A stretch of DNA of 64,000 nt from an uncultured SAR116 cluster alpha proteobacterium. Lineage in GTDB: Bacteria; Pseudomonadota; Alphaproteobacteria; Puniceispirillales; Puniceispirillaceae. The translations under genes and the position numbers were made by a program. Positions 1-9,722 of this stretch are shown one piece after another (the first letter of the stretch is position 1; every line of letters begins with the position of its first letter). The notes beneath the pieces were generated by a model. The model made no database searches. It was not told the origin of the DNA and saw only the letters and a program-made list of their open reading frames with translations. The stretch spans positions 186,001-250,000 of the forward strand of contig CACOCY010000001.1 of the NCBI GenBank assembly GCA_902625725.1. Reading direction: 5' to 3'.

Positions 1-1
1 T

Positions 2-640
2 ATCTGTGTTGTGGATGGGTGTCAGGGAGCTATTCATATGCCTGTTGATATACAAGATATTGATTGTGATTTTTACGTATTTTCTGGGCATAAGCTTTAT
101 GGACCTAGCGGCATTGGAGTATGTTGGGGTAGGGGTGAGATATTAGCAGCTATGCCTCCATTCCTCGGCGGTGGTGATATGATTGACGATGTGGATATTG
201 AACACGCAACTTATTCGGATCCCCCTTCACGATTTGAAGCGGGAACACCTCCGATAGCAGAGTGTATAGCATTAGGTTCTGCGGTAGATTTTGTGGAAAA
301 AATAGGTATGGATAACATTGAAAAGCATGAAAAATCACTATTGTCCTATGGCCATCAAAGATTAGCAAGCGTCAAAGGTTTATCGTTTGTTGGAACTTCT
401 TCTCTAAAGTCTGGCGTAATATCATTCACACTTAATTCTGCGCATCCTCATGATATATCTACATTAATAGATCAAGACGGCATTGCAATCAGAGCAGGAC
501 ACCATTGCGCTCAGCCGTTGATGAAGTTTTTAAACCTTACCTCAACTGCAAGAGCCTCTGTTGCAGTTTATAGTGAGCCCGAAGATTTTGACGCACTTGC
601 TATCTCTCTTGAAAAAGTAAATCGTATATTTGGTGATTGA
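2..640 (+). CDS. sufS: Cysteine desulfurase SufS (C-terminal part, cut by window edge)
   Basis: PLP-dependent cysteine desulfurase that supplies sulfur for SUF iron-sulfur cluster assembly in the cytoplasm. The reading frame is open to the left edge, so the N-terminal half lies outside the window. Visible are the PLP-lysine motif FSGHKLYGP about 28 residues into the visible part, the conserved RFEAGTPP segment, and the active-site cysteine in RAGHHCAQP about 45 residues before the end. These are class V aminotransferase / SufS hallmarks. It is followed by overlapping sufT and then sufA, so it is the distal part of a suf operon whose sufBCD genes probably lie upstream of the window. The family call is secure; only the missing N-terminus is unknown. 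Confidence 0.95.
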   Translation: MCVVDGCQGAIHMPVDIQDIDCDFYVFSGHKLYGPSGIGVCWGRGEILAAMPPFLGGGDMIDDVDIEHATYSDPPSRFEAGTPPIAECIALGSAVDFVEKIGMDNIEKHEKSLLSYGHQRLASVKGLSFVGTSSLKSGVISFTLNSAHPHDISTLIDQDGIAIRAGHHCAQPLMKFLNLTSTARASVAVYSEPEDFDALAISLEKVNRIFGD

Positions 641-1064
641 ATTGTCTCGTGATAATGAATTTACAAAAATTAATGAACCCACGTTAAAAGATTTTATGCC
701 TGACGTTTCGAATGGTTTCACGGCTACTGCTGGCTTTGAGTTAAGTAAAAAGGATGTACAACCAGAGGAGTCAAAGATTATTGATGCGTTGATGGAAGTT
801 AAAGACCCAGAAATACCAGTTAATATATACGATCTAGGACTAATTTATAGCATTGAGATACACAGTGAAGGTAATGTGGATATAACCATGTCTTTAACCG
901 CACCTGGTTGTCCTGTGGCCGGCGAAATGCCAAAACAGGTAGCACAAAAGGTGGCCTCGGTTGAAGACGTTGGTTTTGTCAAGGTAATGCTTGTATGGGA
1001 CCCACCGTGGAGCCCAGAAAGAATGAGCGAGGATGCAAAGCTAGCGCTGGACTATAGTTTCTGA
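633..1064 (+). CDS. sufT: SUF system protein SufT (DUF59/MIP18 family)
   Basis: About 143 residues. The core from about residue 45 on is a DUF59 (MIP18-like) domain, with the typical KDPEIPVNIYDLGLIY stretch, the cysteine-containing LTAPGCPVAGEMP motif, and a VWDPPWSPERMSEDA ending. SufT-type proteins help maturation or transfer of Fe-S clusters. A poorly conserved N-terminal extension of about 45 residues precedes the domain, as is usual for the SUF-associated version. The start overlaps the sufS stop; GTG at 633 is preferred over TTG at 630, but neither has a clear Shine-Dalgarno sequence. The tight spacing to sufS and sufA supports cotranscription. Confidence 0.9.
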   Translation: MIELSRDNEFTKINEPTLKDFMPDVSNGFTATAGFELSKKDVQPEESKIIDALMEVKDPEIPVNIYDLGLIYSIEIHSEGNVDITMSLTAPGCPVAGEMPKQVAQKVASVEDVGFVKVMLVWDPPWSPERMSEDAKLALDYSF

Positions 1065-1091
1065 TAAGATTCTATTATGAGGTAAAACCAA

Positions 1092-1442
1092 ATGCAATTT
1101 GACAAAGACAAACCTATCCTGACTATTACTGATAGGGCCTCTGAGCGGGTTCAACAAATTTTAAAAAACGCAGACAAATGCGTTCTTGGTTTGAGAGTTG
1201 GAATTAAAACAGCGGGATGCTCTGGTCTGCAGTATACAGTGGAATTTGCCAGTGAGCAAAAAGCATTTGAAGACGTAGTAGATGTGAGTGGAGTTCGCAT
1301 CTTTATTGATCCTGCAGCAGTGATGTTTATAATTGGTTCTGAAATGGATTGGATAGAAGATAAGTTTAGTTCATCTTTTGTTTTCAATAATCCAAATGAA
1401 ACAGCTAAGTGTGGCTGCGGCGAAAGTTTTTCAGTCAGTTAA
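1092..1442 (+). CDS. sufA: Iron-sulfur assembly protein SufA/IscA (HesB family)
   Basis: A-type carrier protein of 116 residues for Fe-S cluster transfer. The three conserved cysteines are visible: one in TAGCSGLQY near residue 42 and two in the C-terminal KCGCGESF. Length and motif spacing match SufA/IscA. A GAGG-like sequence lies before the ATG. Its TAA stop shares one base with the ATG of the following ABC exporter (TAATG), which suggests translational coupling. Being inside a suf operon favours the name sufA over iscA or erpA. Confidence 0.93.
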   Translation: MQFDKDKPILTITDRASERVQQILKNADKCVLGLRVGIKTAGCSGLQYTVEFASEQKAFEDVVDVSGVRIFIDPAAVMFIIGSEMDWIEDKFSSSFVFNNPNETAKCGCGESFSVS

Positions 1443-3304
1443 TGGGAAATGAAATTTCTTCTAACTCGCTGTTAACAGACAAAAATAAAGCGCATATTTC
1501 TTTTTTTGAATTGCTATCTACTGTATTTAATTATATCGCACCTAGAGGTAATACCAAACTACGGTTGCGCTTAGCAGGATTAATTTCTGCATTGTTATTA
1601 TCTAAATTATGTGCTGCCGTAATTCCCATTTTTTATGGTGCTGCTGTGGATGCTGTATCCCTATTTGATATAGAGAGTGGGTTCAACTTTTCAATGGGAT
1701 TATTAATACTTTTGATTGGTGGATATGCTATTGCTCGTGTAGGAGAGACAGCTTTCTCCGAATTAAAAGAATTTTTATTTATCAAATTTGCCTCCAAAGC
1801 TGTTCGATTAGCGGCTTTAAACGCTTTTAACCATCTCCACAAATTATCACTTCAATTTCATTTAGATAGACAAACAGGGGGAACTTCGCGGTCAATCGAT
1901 CGAGGTGCAAAGGCAATGACACAATTGCTATCCACTGGAGTATTTGAAGTATTCCCGCTGATTGTTGAATTGTTTTTTATATGTGGAATTTTGTGGGTTT
2001 TATTTGACTATGAGTTTGCTTTAATCACTTTTTTTACCGTAATTATTTATTCTTATTTTACAGTAAAAACAACGGAATGGAGAATAAAATTCAGAAAAAA
2101 AATGAATGAAGCGGATGAATTTGCAGCCACCAAAACAGTAGATTCTCTGCTTAACTATGAAACAGTGAAATACTTTAATGCAGAGAAGTTTGAGTCTGAT
2201 AACTATGACAAAGCATTACGTATCTATGAAAAAGCATTCATCTCTTCTCGAACTTCGTTAACAATTGTGAATATAGGTCAGGGGTTAATTGTTGCACTTG
2301 GACTCGTTACTCTTTTATTCATATCTGCTGCAAAAATTCAACAAGGAAGCATGAGCGTTGGTGATTTTGTCGTTGTTCATACCTACATGATACAGCTGGC
2401 AATGCCGCTGCAATTTCTTGGGTGGACATATAGAGAATTAAGACAATCAGTTATTGATCTTGAACGAATGTTTGATTTGCTAAGGCAAAGACCTGATATA
2501 AATGATTTGCCAGGGTCGCCCTCCTTAAAACTTAATAAGGGTGAAATTAGATTTGAAGACGTCAGTTTCTCGTACGGCAGAGGGAATGTTCTTAAACAAA
2601 TTAGTTTTTCGGTTTCGCCAGGACAAAGGGTAGCTTTGGTAGGCCCCAGTGGAAGTGGAAAATCAACTATATCAAGACTTCTATTTCGTTTTTATGACCC
2701 ACAAAAAGGGAGAATATTAATAGACGGTCAAAATATTCGCCACGTGCGACAGGATAGTGTGAGAAGCAGTATCGGAATGGTCCCTCAAGATACCGTCATG
2801 TTTAATGCCTCTATTGGCTATAATATTGGATATGGACGAGCTGGCGCTACCATGAAAGAAATTAAAAAAGTAGCTAAACTAGCAGCAATAGACACTTTTA
2901 TTGCAGGCTTGCCCGAGGGTTATGATACGCTTGTAGGAGAACGCGGACTTAAACTCTCTGGTGGTGAGAAACAGCGAGTTGCGATTGCAAGGGCGATACT
3001 GAAAAAGCCGGTGATATTTCTTTTTGATGAGGCTACTTCTGCACTTGATAGCAAAACTGAAAAAGAAATACAATCTGCATTGGACGATATCTCACATAAT
3101 CAGACGACTTTAGTTATAGCCCATAGGCTATCAACAATAGTGGATGCCGATATGATTTTAGTATTAAATCGGGGAAAAATTGAGGAATTTGGGACACATA
3201 AAGAGCTGCTTGCGATTGGAGGATTATATGCTTCTATGTGGAGGCGTCAATCTCATGATTTTCAAGAAAAAGACATAAATTCTCAAAAAATAATTTTTAA
3301 TTAG
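1442..3304 (+). CDS. Atm1-type ABC exporter (fused permease-ATPase)
   Basis: Half-size ABC exporter of about 620 residues. An N-terminal six-helix transmembrane domain (about residues 30-330) is followed by an ATPase domain with Walker A GPSGSGKST, signature LSGGEKQRVAIARA, Walker B FLFDEATSALD and the H-loop AHRLSTI. The TMD carries Atm1/HMT1-like stretches (DRQTGGTSRSIDRG; TVKTTEWRIKFRKKMNEAD). Atm1 homologues export glutathione-linked sulfur or metal compounds from the cytoplasm and are tied to Fe-S and heavy-metal homeostasis. An in-frame ORF extends upstream to 1409, but the ATG at 1442 overlaps the sufA stop by one base and is the more likely start. Its place as the last suf gene supports the Atm1 call; substrate is inferred. 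Confidence 0.9.
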   Translation: MGNEISSNSLLTDKNKAHISFFELLSTVFNYIAPRGNTKLRLRLAGLISALLLSKLCAAVIPIFYGAAVDAVSLFDIESGFNFSMGLLILLIGGYAIARVGETAFSELKEFLFIKFASKAVRLAALNAFNHLHKLSLQFHLDRQTGGTSRSIDRGAKAMTQLLSTGVFEVFPLIVELFFICGILWVLFDYEFALITFFTVIIYSYFTVKTTEWRIKFRKKMNEADEFAATKTVDSLLNYETVKYFNAEKFESDNYDKALRIYEKAFISSRTSLTIVNIGQGLIVALGLVTLLFISAAKIQQGSMSVGDFVVVHTYMIQLAMPLQFLGWTYRELRQSVIDLERMFDLLRQRPDINDLPGSPSLKLNKGEIRFEDVSFSYGRGNVLKQISFSVSPGQRVALVGPSGSGKSTISRLLFRFYDPQKGRILIDGQNIRHVRQDSVRSSIGMVPQDTVMFNASIGYNIGYGRAGATMKEIKKVAKLAAIDTFIAGLPEGYDTLVGERGLKLSGGEKQRVAIARAILKKPVIFLFDEATSALDSKTEKEIQSALDDISHNQTTLVIAHRLSTIVDADMILVLNRGKIEEFGTHKELLAIGGLYASMWRRQSHDFQEKDINSQKIIFN

Positions 3305-3328
3305 CTAAATTGGGAAAGTGATTTGCTG

Positions 3329-4225
3329 ATGAAGCACGAATTTTGGGTGAACACAAATTTAGGCTCTGTACGCACGTGGATTTTTAGCAGAAAAAAAGCA
3401 CAACATCGTATTATCATTTTAATAGGCCTTGGTGAATTTTGTGAAAAATATGCACGCTTAGTGTCATTTTTGTACGAACAAGCATGTGATATTTTGATAT
3501 TTGAGTGGCCAGGGCTTGGTTTGTCAGGCAATTTTGGGAATCCTCCGTCAACAAGTCATATTGAAGGATTTGACGAGTTAGTGAAGGCTGGATGTAATGT
3601 AATTGAAGAAGCTGGTTGGGGGTGCTCATCATTTTATTTCATCGGGCATTCTATGGGGGGACATATGGCATTTCGCCTAACTGCTTTAAAGAAATTTCAA
3701 GTTAGTGGAATAATTGCTTTATCTCCTATGATGATACCAAAAATTACACCCTCTTTACCAATTTATTTTATAGCAAAAATTGCTTCAATAATTGGTTTTA
3801 AGAGATGTTTAATACCTCAGACTGGACAGAAAACACTTTTGAAAACACGCAAATTTTTTTCAAACAATCTATTAAGTCGAAACAGAGAGGCCATTGAGCA
3901 TATTATTGCTTTAATAAATAAAAACCCGTCGCTAGCACGAGCTGGAGTAAGCTTTGGTTGGCTCTCCTCTGCCCTCCACTCTTGTTACAAAACTACTCTT
4001 AATCCAGTTTTTTTGAAGACTATTAAACCACCTGTAATTATATTAGTTGGAAGTAACGATAAATTAGTGAGCATAAATGCAATAAAAAAAACCATTGGGT
4101 TTCTAATGAATGGGCAACTAATATGTTTTAATGACGCGAGGCACGAGCTTTATATAGAATTACCAAAAGTGGTTGAGCAAATGGAAAGTTGTATTATTGG
4201 TTTTATTACAAAATCATGTAAATGA
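3329..4225 (+). CDS. Alpha/beta hydrolase, lysophospholipase-like (S33 family)
   Basis: About 298 residues with an alpha/beta-hydrolase fold. The nucleophile elbow GHSMGGH is near residue 110; the likely acid is the Asp of VGSNDKLVS and the likely base the His of DARHELYIE near the C-terminus. The order and spacing resemble monoacylglycerol lipases/lysophospholipases (PldB-like). ATG at 3329 is used; a TTG two codons earlier (3323) is an alternative with closer spacing to GGGAAAG. It follows the Atm1-type gene by about 24 bases and may be cotranscribed with it. The substrate is not predictable from sequence. Confidence 0.75.
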   Translation: MKHEFWVNTNLGSVRTWIFSRKKAQHRIIILIGLGEFCEKYARLVSFLYEQACDILIFEWPGLGLSGNFGNPPSTSHIEGFDELVKAGCNVIEEAGWGCSSFYFIGHSMGGHMAFRLTALKKFQVSGIIALSPMMIPKITPSLPIYFIAKIASIIGFKRCLIPQTGQKTLLKTRKFFSNNLLSRNREAIEHIIALINKNPSLARAGVSFGWLSSALHSCYKTTLNPVFLKTIKPPVIILVGSNDKLVSINAIKKTIGFLMNGQLICFNDARHELYIELPKVVEQMESCIIGFITKSCK

Positions 4226-4247
4226 AACATGATCTGAAGGGTTTAGA

Positions 4248-5006
4248 TTAGGCTAAAAATTGCTCTCGAATGGTTCTCTCTGCTAATGAAGCACCAGCAT
4301 CAAATAATAAACGCAATGTTATTTCCTTTGCTTGCCGTATATCCACTTCTATAATATTACGGACCTCTAAGCTGTCAGCCGTTACAGATTGGGGTCTAAA
4401 TTCTGGGCTTAATACCTTTATATTAACTGTTGATGATGCAGGGATTAATGCCCCCTGCCATCTTCTGGGTCTAAAAGGTGATATAGGTGTTAACGCCAAT
4501 AATTCTGCTCCTATTGGAATTATAGGCCCACTAGCTGATAAATTATATGCTGTTGAGCCCGCAGGTGTTGCTACCATTACTCCATCACAGACAAGTTGCT
4601 CTAGCTCTATTCTTGAGTTGATAGTAATTTGGCAATGAGCAGCATTATGTGTTTGTCGTAACAGTGAGACTTCATTAATTGCAAGTGCTTCCTTTCTTGC
4701 CCCATTTAATTGTCGAGCTTGCATTAATATTGGATGGATTGGTGCTGTTTCTGCTTTTTGTATTCGTTCAATCAAATCAATTGGCTTATGTTCATTCATT
4801 AAAAAACCAACATGACCACAATTTATTCCAAAAACAGGAATTTCAAACTCAATAGAATCTTTTAGACAGGAAAGCATTTGTCCATCACCACCCAATGCAA
4901 CAATTATTTCTGAATTTTCGAGGTCACATTGTGAGTATTTTCCTACCATCTCATCAAATAGTTGTTTTGCTTGTTCGTGTTTTGAAGAACTAAAATGTAT
5001 TTTCAT
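4248..5006 (-). CDS. nadK: NAD kinase
   Basis: ATP-dependent NAD kinase of 252 residues, which makes NADP in the cytoplasm. The diagnostic GGDGQML motif lies near residue 39. The family segments FGINCGHVGFLMN and the glycine/serine-rich VATPAGSTAYNLSASGP are present, as is a late SVTADS motif. The length is that of the short alphaproteobacterial form. It is convergent with the upstream hydrolase; only about 20 bases separate the two stops. The ATG at 5004-5006 is the only good start. Confidence 0.95.
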   Translation of the reverse strand: MKIHFSSSKHEQAKQLFDEMVGKYSQCDLENSEIIVALGGDGQMLSCLKDSIEFEIPVFGINCGHVGFLMNEHKPIDLIERIQKAETAPIHPILMQARQLNGARKEALAINEVSLLRQTHNAAHCQITINSRIELEQLVCDGVMVATPAGSTAYNLSASGPIIPIGAELLALTPISPFRPRRWQGALIPASSTVNIKVLSPEFRPQSVTADSLEVRNIIEVDIRQAKEITLRLLFDAGASLAERTIREQFLA

Positions 5007-5109
5007 GACTTAAAACCTAATTGCTCCTCTATAATTTACCGCAAGAAAATCGTAAAAACAAACATCAACTAATGACAAACGCTTATCTTATAAAAAAAAA
5101 AGAATTTTT

Positions 5110-5321
5110 ATGCCTTACCAAATTTGTTATATTGGTTCTATCGTAAATATGCTAAGCCTAACAACTGAATTAGTCGTAACAGACGCAAATGGGAAGCCGG
5201 TACAGCTTCCTTTTGTCAATGAAAAGGCTGTAAATATCTTTTTTAATAATCAAAAAATGTGATGGCTATGTCTCTTAGTGATTATCTAAAAGAGCTCGCT
5301 TTTGCTAGTAAATTTAAGTAG
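5110..5321 (+). pseudogene. Remnant of fdhD-like gene (N-terminal region, frameshifted)
   Basis: Two very short overlapping ORFs sit here: 50 codons at 5110-5262 and 19 codons at 5262-5321, joined by TGATG. Read together across a shift of one base they resemble the start of FdhD sulfurtransferases of the type beginning with a beta-rich VTDxxGxxxxLP... segment, then ERPLTIYLNxQE, then VTLMTLGDYPELLALGY. Here one sees ELVVTDANGKPVQLP, EKAVNIFFNNQK and MAMSLSDYLKELAF. The rest of an FdhD (the CGxG cysteine loop and beyond) is absent before kdsD. I infer a decayed fdhD-like gene from remembered family patterns. Real tiny coupled peptides are the alternative. Confidence 0.5.
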
Positions 5322-5368
5322 ATATGAAATACGTTAACTTTTTTACACTCAAATGAATATATTTTTAG

Positions 5369-6310
5369 ATGGATGAAAAAATGTTAGTCCCTGATGTTGA
5401 ACATATGTTTTCTACTTATCGAACTGCTCTTAAGAAATTGGAAACAAGTCTCGATTCTAGTTTTGAGCAGGCCATCTCTCTTATTGCTAAGACTTCTCAG
5501 CATGTAATTATCTGTGGCATGGGAAAGTCTGGCCTTGTGGGACGTAAAATAGCTGCTACATTTTCGTCCACAGGCACAGCAGCACTGTTTCTGCACCCAG
5601 CAGAGGCAATTCATGGTGATTTAGGAATGGTCCAAGAAAATAGTGTAGTTTTAATTATTTCACATTCTGGAGAAACAGAGGAGGTGATAAAATTACTCCC
5701 TGCATTGAGAAGGCTTGATGTAAAAATAATTGCCTTGGTTGGAGCTTTAGCTTCTACACTTGCTTTAGCATCAGATATTGTTCTTGATGTATCAATTGAT
5801 AGAGAGGCATGTCCCTTGAATTTAGCTCCAACTACATCGACGTTAACTACGCTTGTAATGGGAGACGCACTTGCCATAGCACTAATGAGCCGTTCTGGAT
5901 TTAAACCTGAAGATTTTGCTGCTAATCATCCCGGTGGCATGCTTGGTATGAGATTGTTATCTCGTGTAAAAGATAGAATGATTCAAAAAGAGCTTCCATT
6001 GGTGGAAAAAAATATGTCAATGTCTGAGGTTATTATAATAATGACCGAAGCCAGATTAGGATTGGCACTAGTTCACTTAAATAATGCGTTAATAGGCATA
6101 ATTACTGATGGTGATTTAAGACGTATGTTAGTGTTGGGAACAGATCTTTCGTCAACCTTGGCGGGTGATGTAATGAATTTATCTCCACTCACCATCTCTG
6201 AAGATGAAATGATGGCCGCTGCAGAAGAAAAAATGCTTGAGGCACGTGTTCAAAGCCTGGTAGTCGTTGATGAGTGTTCTCACATTAAAGGTGTTATTCA
6301 AATATATTAA
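5369..6310 (+). CDS. kdsD: Arabinose-5-phosphate isomerase (KpsF/GutQ family)
   Basis: Converts ribulose 5-phosphate to arabinose 5-phosphate, the first step to Kdo for lipopolysaccharide. The 313 residues comprise an N-terminal SIS sugar-isomerase domain (about 30-170; GMGKSGLVGRKIAATFSSTG and ISHSGETEEVI) and two CBS domains (about 200-313; GIITDGDLRR is visible in the first). NHPGGMLG is the usual hinge. It lies two bases before queA, probably in one transcript. No kdsA, kdsB or lpt genes are adjacent, so the Kdo role rests on family membership. Confidence 0.93.
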   Translation: MDEKMLVPDVEHMFSTYRTALKKLETSLDSSFEQAISLIAKTSQHVIICGMGKSGLVGRKIAATFSSTGTAALFLHPAEAIHGDLGMVQENSVVLIISHSGETEEVIKLLPALRRLDVKIIALVGALASTLALASDIVLDVSIDREACPLNLAPTTSTLTTLVMGDALAIALMSRSGFKPEDFAANHPGGMLGMRLLSRVKDRMIQKELPLVEKNMSMSEVIIIMTEARLGLALVHLNNALIGIITDGDLRRMLVLGTDLSSTLAGDVMNLSPLTISEDEMMAAAEEKMLEARVQSLVVVDECSHIKGVIQIY

Positions 6311-6312
6311 TA

Positions 6313-7371
6313 ATGTATAAATTAAACGATTTTGATTATTCCTTACCACCTGATTTAATTGCCCAAAAGCCTCTAAATCCAAGAGATAGCGCAAGACTTT
6401 TGCATATAAAAAGGAGTGGATTTAGTGAGTGTCTAATGCGTGATTTACCTTCACTACTTCGTCCGAGTGATTTATTAATAGCAAATGATACCAAGGTTAT
6501 TCCTGCTCAGTTATACGGTAAAATAAAAGGCAAAAATGTTGGTTTTACCTTGCATAAACAGTCATCAAAAGATACCTGGCTTGCATTTGCTAAGCCTGCA
6601 AGAAGATGCGTTCTGGGAGCTGTTGCTAAGTTTGGTGAGAGATTTGACGCATGTGTGACTCAAAGACTCGATAACGGTGAGATAGAACTTCAATTTAACC
6701 GAAGTCGTGATGAATTAACACAAATGATTAAAAAAGTTGGGCAAATGCCTTTACCACCCTATATTAAACGAGGTCGATTTGGTCATGAAGCAGATTCCTC
6801 TAATTATCAAACGTTGTTTGCAAATAAATTAGGCGCCGTTGCAGCGCCTACGGCTGGTTTGCATTTTACAACAAGATTAAAACAAGCTGTTATAGACTGT
6901 GGAGCGAATATTGAAACAATCACATTACACGTAGGAGCAGGAACATTTTTACCTGTCAAATCTGAAATAATATCTGAACATAAAATGCATTCAGAATGGG
7001 GGGAGGTGTCATTAAAAACTGCACGCAAAATAAATGAGACTAAGCAGAAAAATGGAAGGATTATTTGTATTGGTACAACAAGTTTACGTATAATTGAGTC
7101 TGTCTGGTCAAAATTTGGAAAGATGCAAGCTTTTAAGGGAGATACAGATTTATTTATAACACCTGGCTTCTCGTTTAATGTTGCAGACCTATTGCTAACA
7201 AATTTTCATTTGCCGAAATCTACACTTCTGATGCTGGTTTGTGCATTTGCAGGCTTTGAAGAAATAAAAGAAGCCTATCAGTATGCTATAGAAAAACAGT
7301 ACAGGTTTTTTAGTTATGGTGATGGATGTCTTTTAGAAAAAAAAAGATATAAGTTAAATCAATTATGCTAA
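6313..7371 (+). CDS. queA: S-adenosylmethionine:tRNA ribosyltransferase-isomerase
   Basis: Builds epoxyqueuosine on the tRNA wobble base by transferring the ribosyl part of SAM. The 352 residues match the family length. Typical segments are [11 protein letters not shown] at the N-terminus, [35 protein letters not shown] and the C-terminal [19 protein letters not shown]. Its TAA overlaps the tgt start by seven bases, so queA and tgt are translationally linked, and queG follows shortly. Confidence 0.96.
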   Translation: MYKLNDFDYSLPPDLIAQKPLNPRDSARLLHIKRSGFSECLMRDLPSLLRPSDLLIANDTKVIPAQLYGKIKGKNVGFTLHKQSSKDTWLAFAKPARRCVLGAVAKFGERFDACVTQRLDNGEIELQFNRSRDELTQMIKKVGQMPLPPYIKRGRFGHEADSSNYQTLFANKLGAVAAPTAGLHFTTRLKQAVIDCGANIETITLHVGAGTFLPVKSEIISEHKMHSEWGEVSLKTARKINETKQKNGRIICIGTTSLRIIESVWSKFGKMQAFKGDTDLFITPGFSFNVADLLLTNFHLPKSTLLMLVCAFAGFEEIKEAYQYAIEKQYRFFSYGDGCLLEKKRYKLNQLC

Positions 7372-8495
7372 GTGAATTCAATTTTGAATTAATTACTCAA
7401 GACGAACAAGCAAGATTAGGTGCTTTGCACACTGGCTTTGGACGTATTGATACGCCAGCATTCATGCCAGTTGGTACTGCAGCATCTGTAAAAGGTATGA
7501 TGCCTGAAGCGGTCGCACAAACTGGCGCACAAATTATTTTGTCAAATACTTATCATTTGATGTTACGCCCTGGACCAGATAGAGTGGAACGTTTGGGTGG
7601 TGTTAGAAAAATGATGAATTGGAAAGGTCCGTTACTTACTGACTCTGGTGGCTTTCAAGTTATGTCGTTAGGCCCCTTAAGAAAATTAGATGAGAATGGG
7701 GTTACATTCAAAAGTCACTTGGATGGAAGTTATCACTTATTAACACCAGAAATTTCAACTCAAATTCAACACAAGCTTGATGCAACTATTACTATGGCGT
7801 TTGATGAATGTACACCTTATCCAGCTACGAAGTCACAAGCTGCGGAATCTATGGAACTATCAATGCGCTGGGCATTAAGGTCACGAAAAGCCTTCACTCA
7901 AAGACAGGGGTATGGACAATTTGGAATAGTTCAAGGTTCAATATACCCTGATCTTCGTCGAGAAAGCATTGAGCAACTTCACGAGATTGGCTTTGAAGGG
8001 TACGCGATAGGTGGTCTTGCAGTAGGGGAGGGTCAAAAGTTAATGTTTGAAACATTGACTGCTACCACACCGCATATGCTAAGTGATAAACCTCGTTATT
8101 TAATGGGGGTTGGAAAACCCTCGGACATTGTTGGAGCGGTAATGCGAGGTATTGATATGTTTGATTGTGTGCTTCCGACAAGATCTGGTAGGACGGGACA
8201 AGCATTTACAAGATTTGGCACTGTAAATATAAGGAATGCTCGTCATGCAGATGATTTGCGGCCGTTGGATGAGGCTTGTTCTTGCACAGCATGTAAAAAT
8301 TATAGTCGTGGATATTTACACCATTTATTTAAAGCGGACGAGATACAAGGTTTAACGTTATTAACGTGGCATAATTTGACATATTATCAGGAATTGATGA
8401 ATTCCATCAGAGTTGCTATTAAAAAACGCCAACTCAATAAATTTGCATCAACTTTTCATAAAAACCAAGCAAAAGGCGACATACCACTAGTTTAA
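7365..8495 (+). CDS. tgt: tRNA-guanine transglycosylase
   Basis: Exchanges guanine 34 for preQ1 in tRNAs with GUN anticodons. The 376-residue TIM-barrel protein shows [12 protein letters not shown], the catalytic region TDSGGFQV, the nucleophile motif [13 protein letters not shown], and the zinc site [16 protein letters not shown] with a later His in LLTWHNL. The preQ0/preQ1 substrate route (queC-F) is not in the window, so precursor synthesis or uptake must be elsewhere. tRNA-Asp, tRNA-His and other GUN tRNAs, two of which are encoded in this window, are its targets. Confidence 0.97.
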   Translation: MLSEFNFELITQDEQARLGALHTGFGRIDTPAFMPVGTAASVKGMMPEAVAQTGAQIILSNTYHLMLRPGPDRVERLGGVRKMMNWKGPLLTDSGGFQVMSLGPLRKLDENGVTFKSHLDGSYHLLTPEISTQIQHKLDATITMAFDECTPYPATKSQAAESMELSMRWALRSRKAFTQRQGYGQFGIVQGSIYPDLRRESIEQLHEIGFEGYAIGGLAVGEGQKLMFETLTATTPHMLSDKPRYLMGVGKPSDIVGAVMRGIDMFDCVLPTRSGRTGQAFTRFGTVNIRNARHADDLRPLDEACSCTACKNYSRGYLHHLFKADEIQGLTLLTWHNLTYYQELMNSIRVAIKKRQLNKFASTFHKNQAKGDIPLV

Positions 8496-8596
8496 TCTAA
8501 CAGGCTAATTTAATGTTAAAAGTCAAAGCTGATAATATTAGATTTTGCTGATATCGAATATTTTCTATCATAACTTACAAATTTTAAACACAGTCA

Positions 8597-9706
8597 ATGA
8601 CGATAAAAATTTACCCATGGCTCGAAAAAATAGCAAAGCAATATGAATTTGATACTGTTCGAATTACTGATTCAAATTTGCCAGACGAGACAAAATCAAA
8701 TCTCCGCCATTTCATAGAAAATGGGTACCATGGAGAAATGAAGTGGATGGCTGATTCGTTAGAAAGACGTCTTTCACCAGAGAAAATTTGGAAAAGCGTA
8801 AAGACGGCAATTATCTTTGCTAAAAACTATGGCCCAGCACACAATCCAATAGACGATATTTTGCAAAAAAAATATGGCAATATTTCAGTTTACGCTCGTT
8901 CGAAGGATTACCACTCAGTTATGAAAGGTAGATTAAAACAAATCGCAGGACAGTTTGTCTCTAAATTTCGAGGGGAGGTAAAGGTATTTGTTGACACAGC
9001 ACCCTTAATGGAAAAACCATTAGCTGTGAAGTCTGGGATAGGATGGCAAGGTAAACATACCAATCTCGTCTCTAAGAAATATGGTTCCTGGTTATTTCTA
9101 GGAGTGATATTAACTAATATAAAGTTGCCACTAAATAACGCTGAAGAGGATCATTGTGGCACTTGTCAAAAATGCATCGATATATGTCCTACCAATGCTT
9201 TTCCTCGGCCGTATCAACTAGATGCACGGCGTTGTATTTCATACCTGACTATCGAATTTGATGGCATTATTGACACAGAATACAGGAAACTAATTGGCAA
9301 CCGTATTTTTGGCTGTGACGATTGCTTGGCCGTTTGCCCTTGGAATAAATTCGCCCAGACAGCATCTGATACAAAAATGCAACTTGGTCAGAGGGCGGGA
9401 TTGATGCCTCTTACCACCTTATTATCTTTATCAGAACAACAATTTAGGGAGCTTTTTGTTGGAACACCTGTTCGTAGAGCAGGTTATAACAAATTCATTC
9501 GTAATTGCCTTATCGCAGCTGGTAATGCGGCTGATAGGACACTCATACCAACAATACTCAAATTTTTAGACCATGAAACACTGCATGTGCAGGTAATGGC
9601 GATTTGGGCTTTGCGTCAACTGTGTGAAGAAAAAACGTTTCAGGAATTAAAAAGAGAATGGTATGACCCTCATGAAGCACTTGCTGCTGAGTGGAATGCA
9701 AACTAA
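8597..9706 (+). CDS. queG: Epoxyqueuosine reductase
   Basis: Last step of queuosine synthesis: a cobalamin-dependent reduction of epoxyqueuosine. The 369 residues show two ferredoxin-type [4Fe-4S] sites, CGTCQKCIDICPTNAF near residue 190 and CDDCLAVCPWN near 240, and the substrate region VDTAPLMEKPLAVKSGIGW. The C-terminus (about 300-369) looks like HEAT-repeat material, as in other QueG proteins. It lies about 100 bases after tgt in the same direction, completing a queA-tgt-queG set. The intergenic stretch holds no clear promoter or terminator. Confidence 0.95.
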   Translation: MTIKIYPWLEKIAKQYEFDTVRITDSNLPDETKSNLRHFIENGYHGEMKWMADSLERRLSPEKIWKSVKTAIIFAKNYGPAHNPIDDILQKKYGNISVYARSKDYHSVMKGRLKQIAGQFVSKFRGEVKVFVDTAPLMEKPLAVKSGIGWQGKHTNLVSKKYGSWLFLGVILTNIKLPLNNAEEDHCGTCQKCIDICPTNAFPRPYQLDARRCISYLTIEFDGIIDTEYRKLIGNRIFGCDDCLAVCPWNKFAQTASDTKMQLGQRAGLMPLTTLLSLSEQQFRELFVGTPVRRAGYNKFIRNCLIAAGNAADRTLIPTILKFLDHETLHVQVMAIWALRQLCEEKTFQELKREWYDPHEALAAEWNAN

Positions 9707-9722
9707 AACTATTTTTCTTCAT

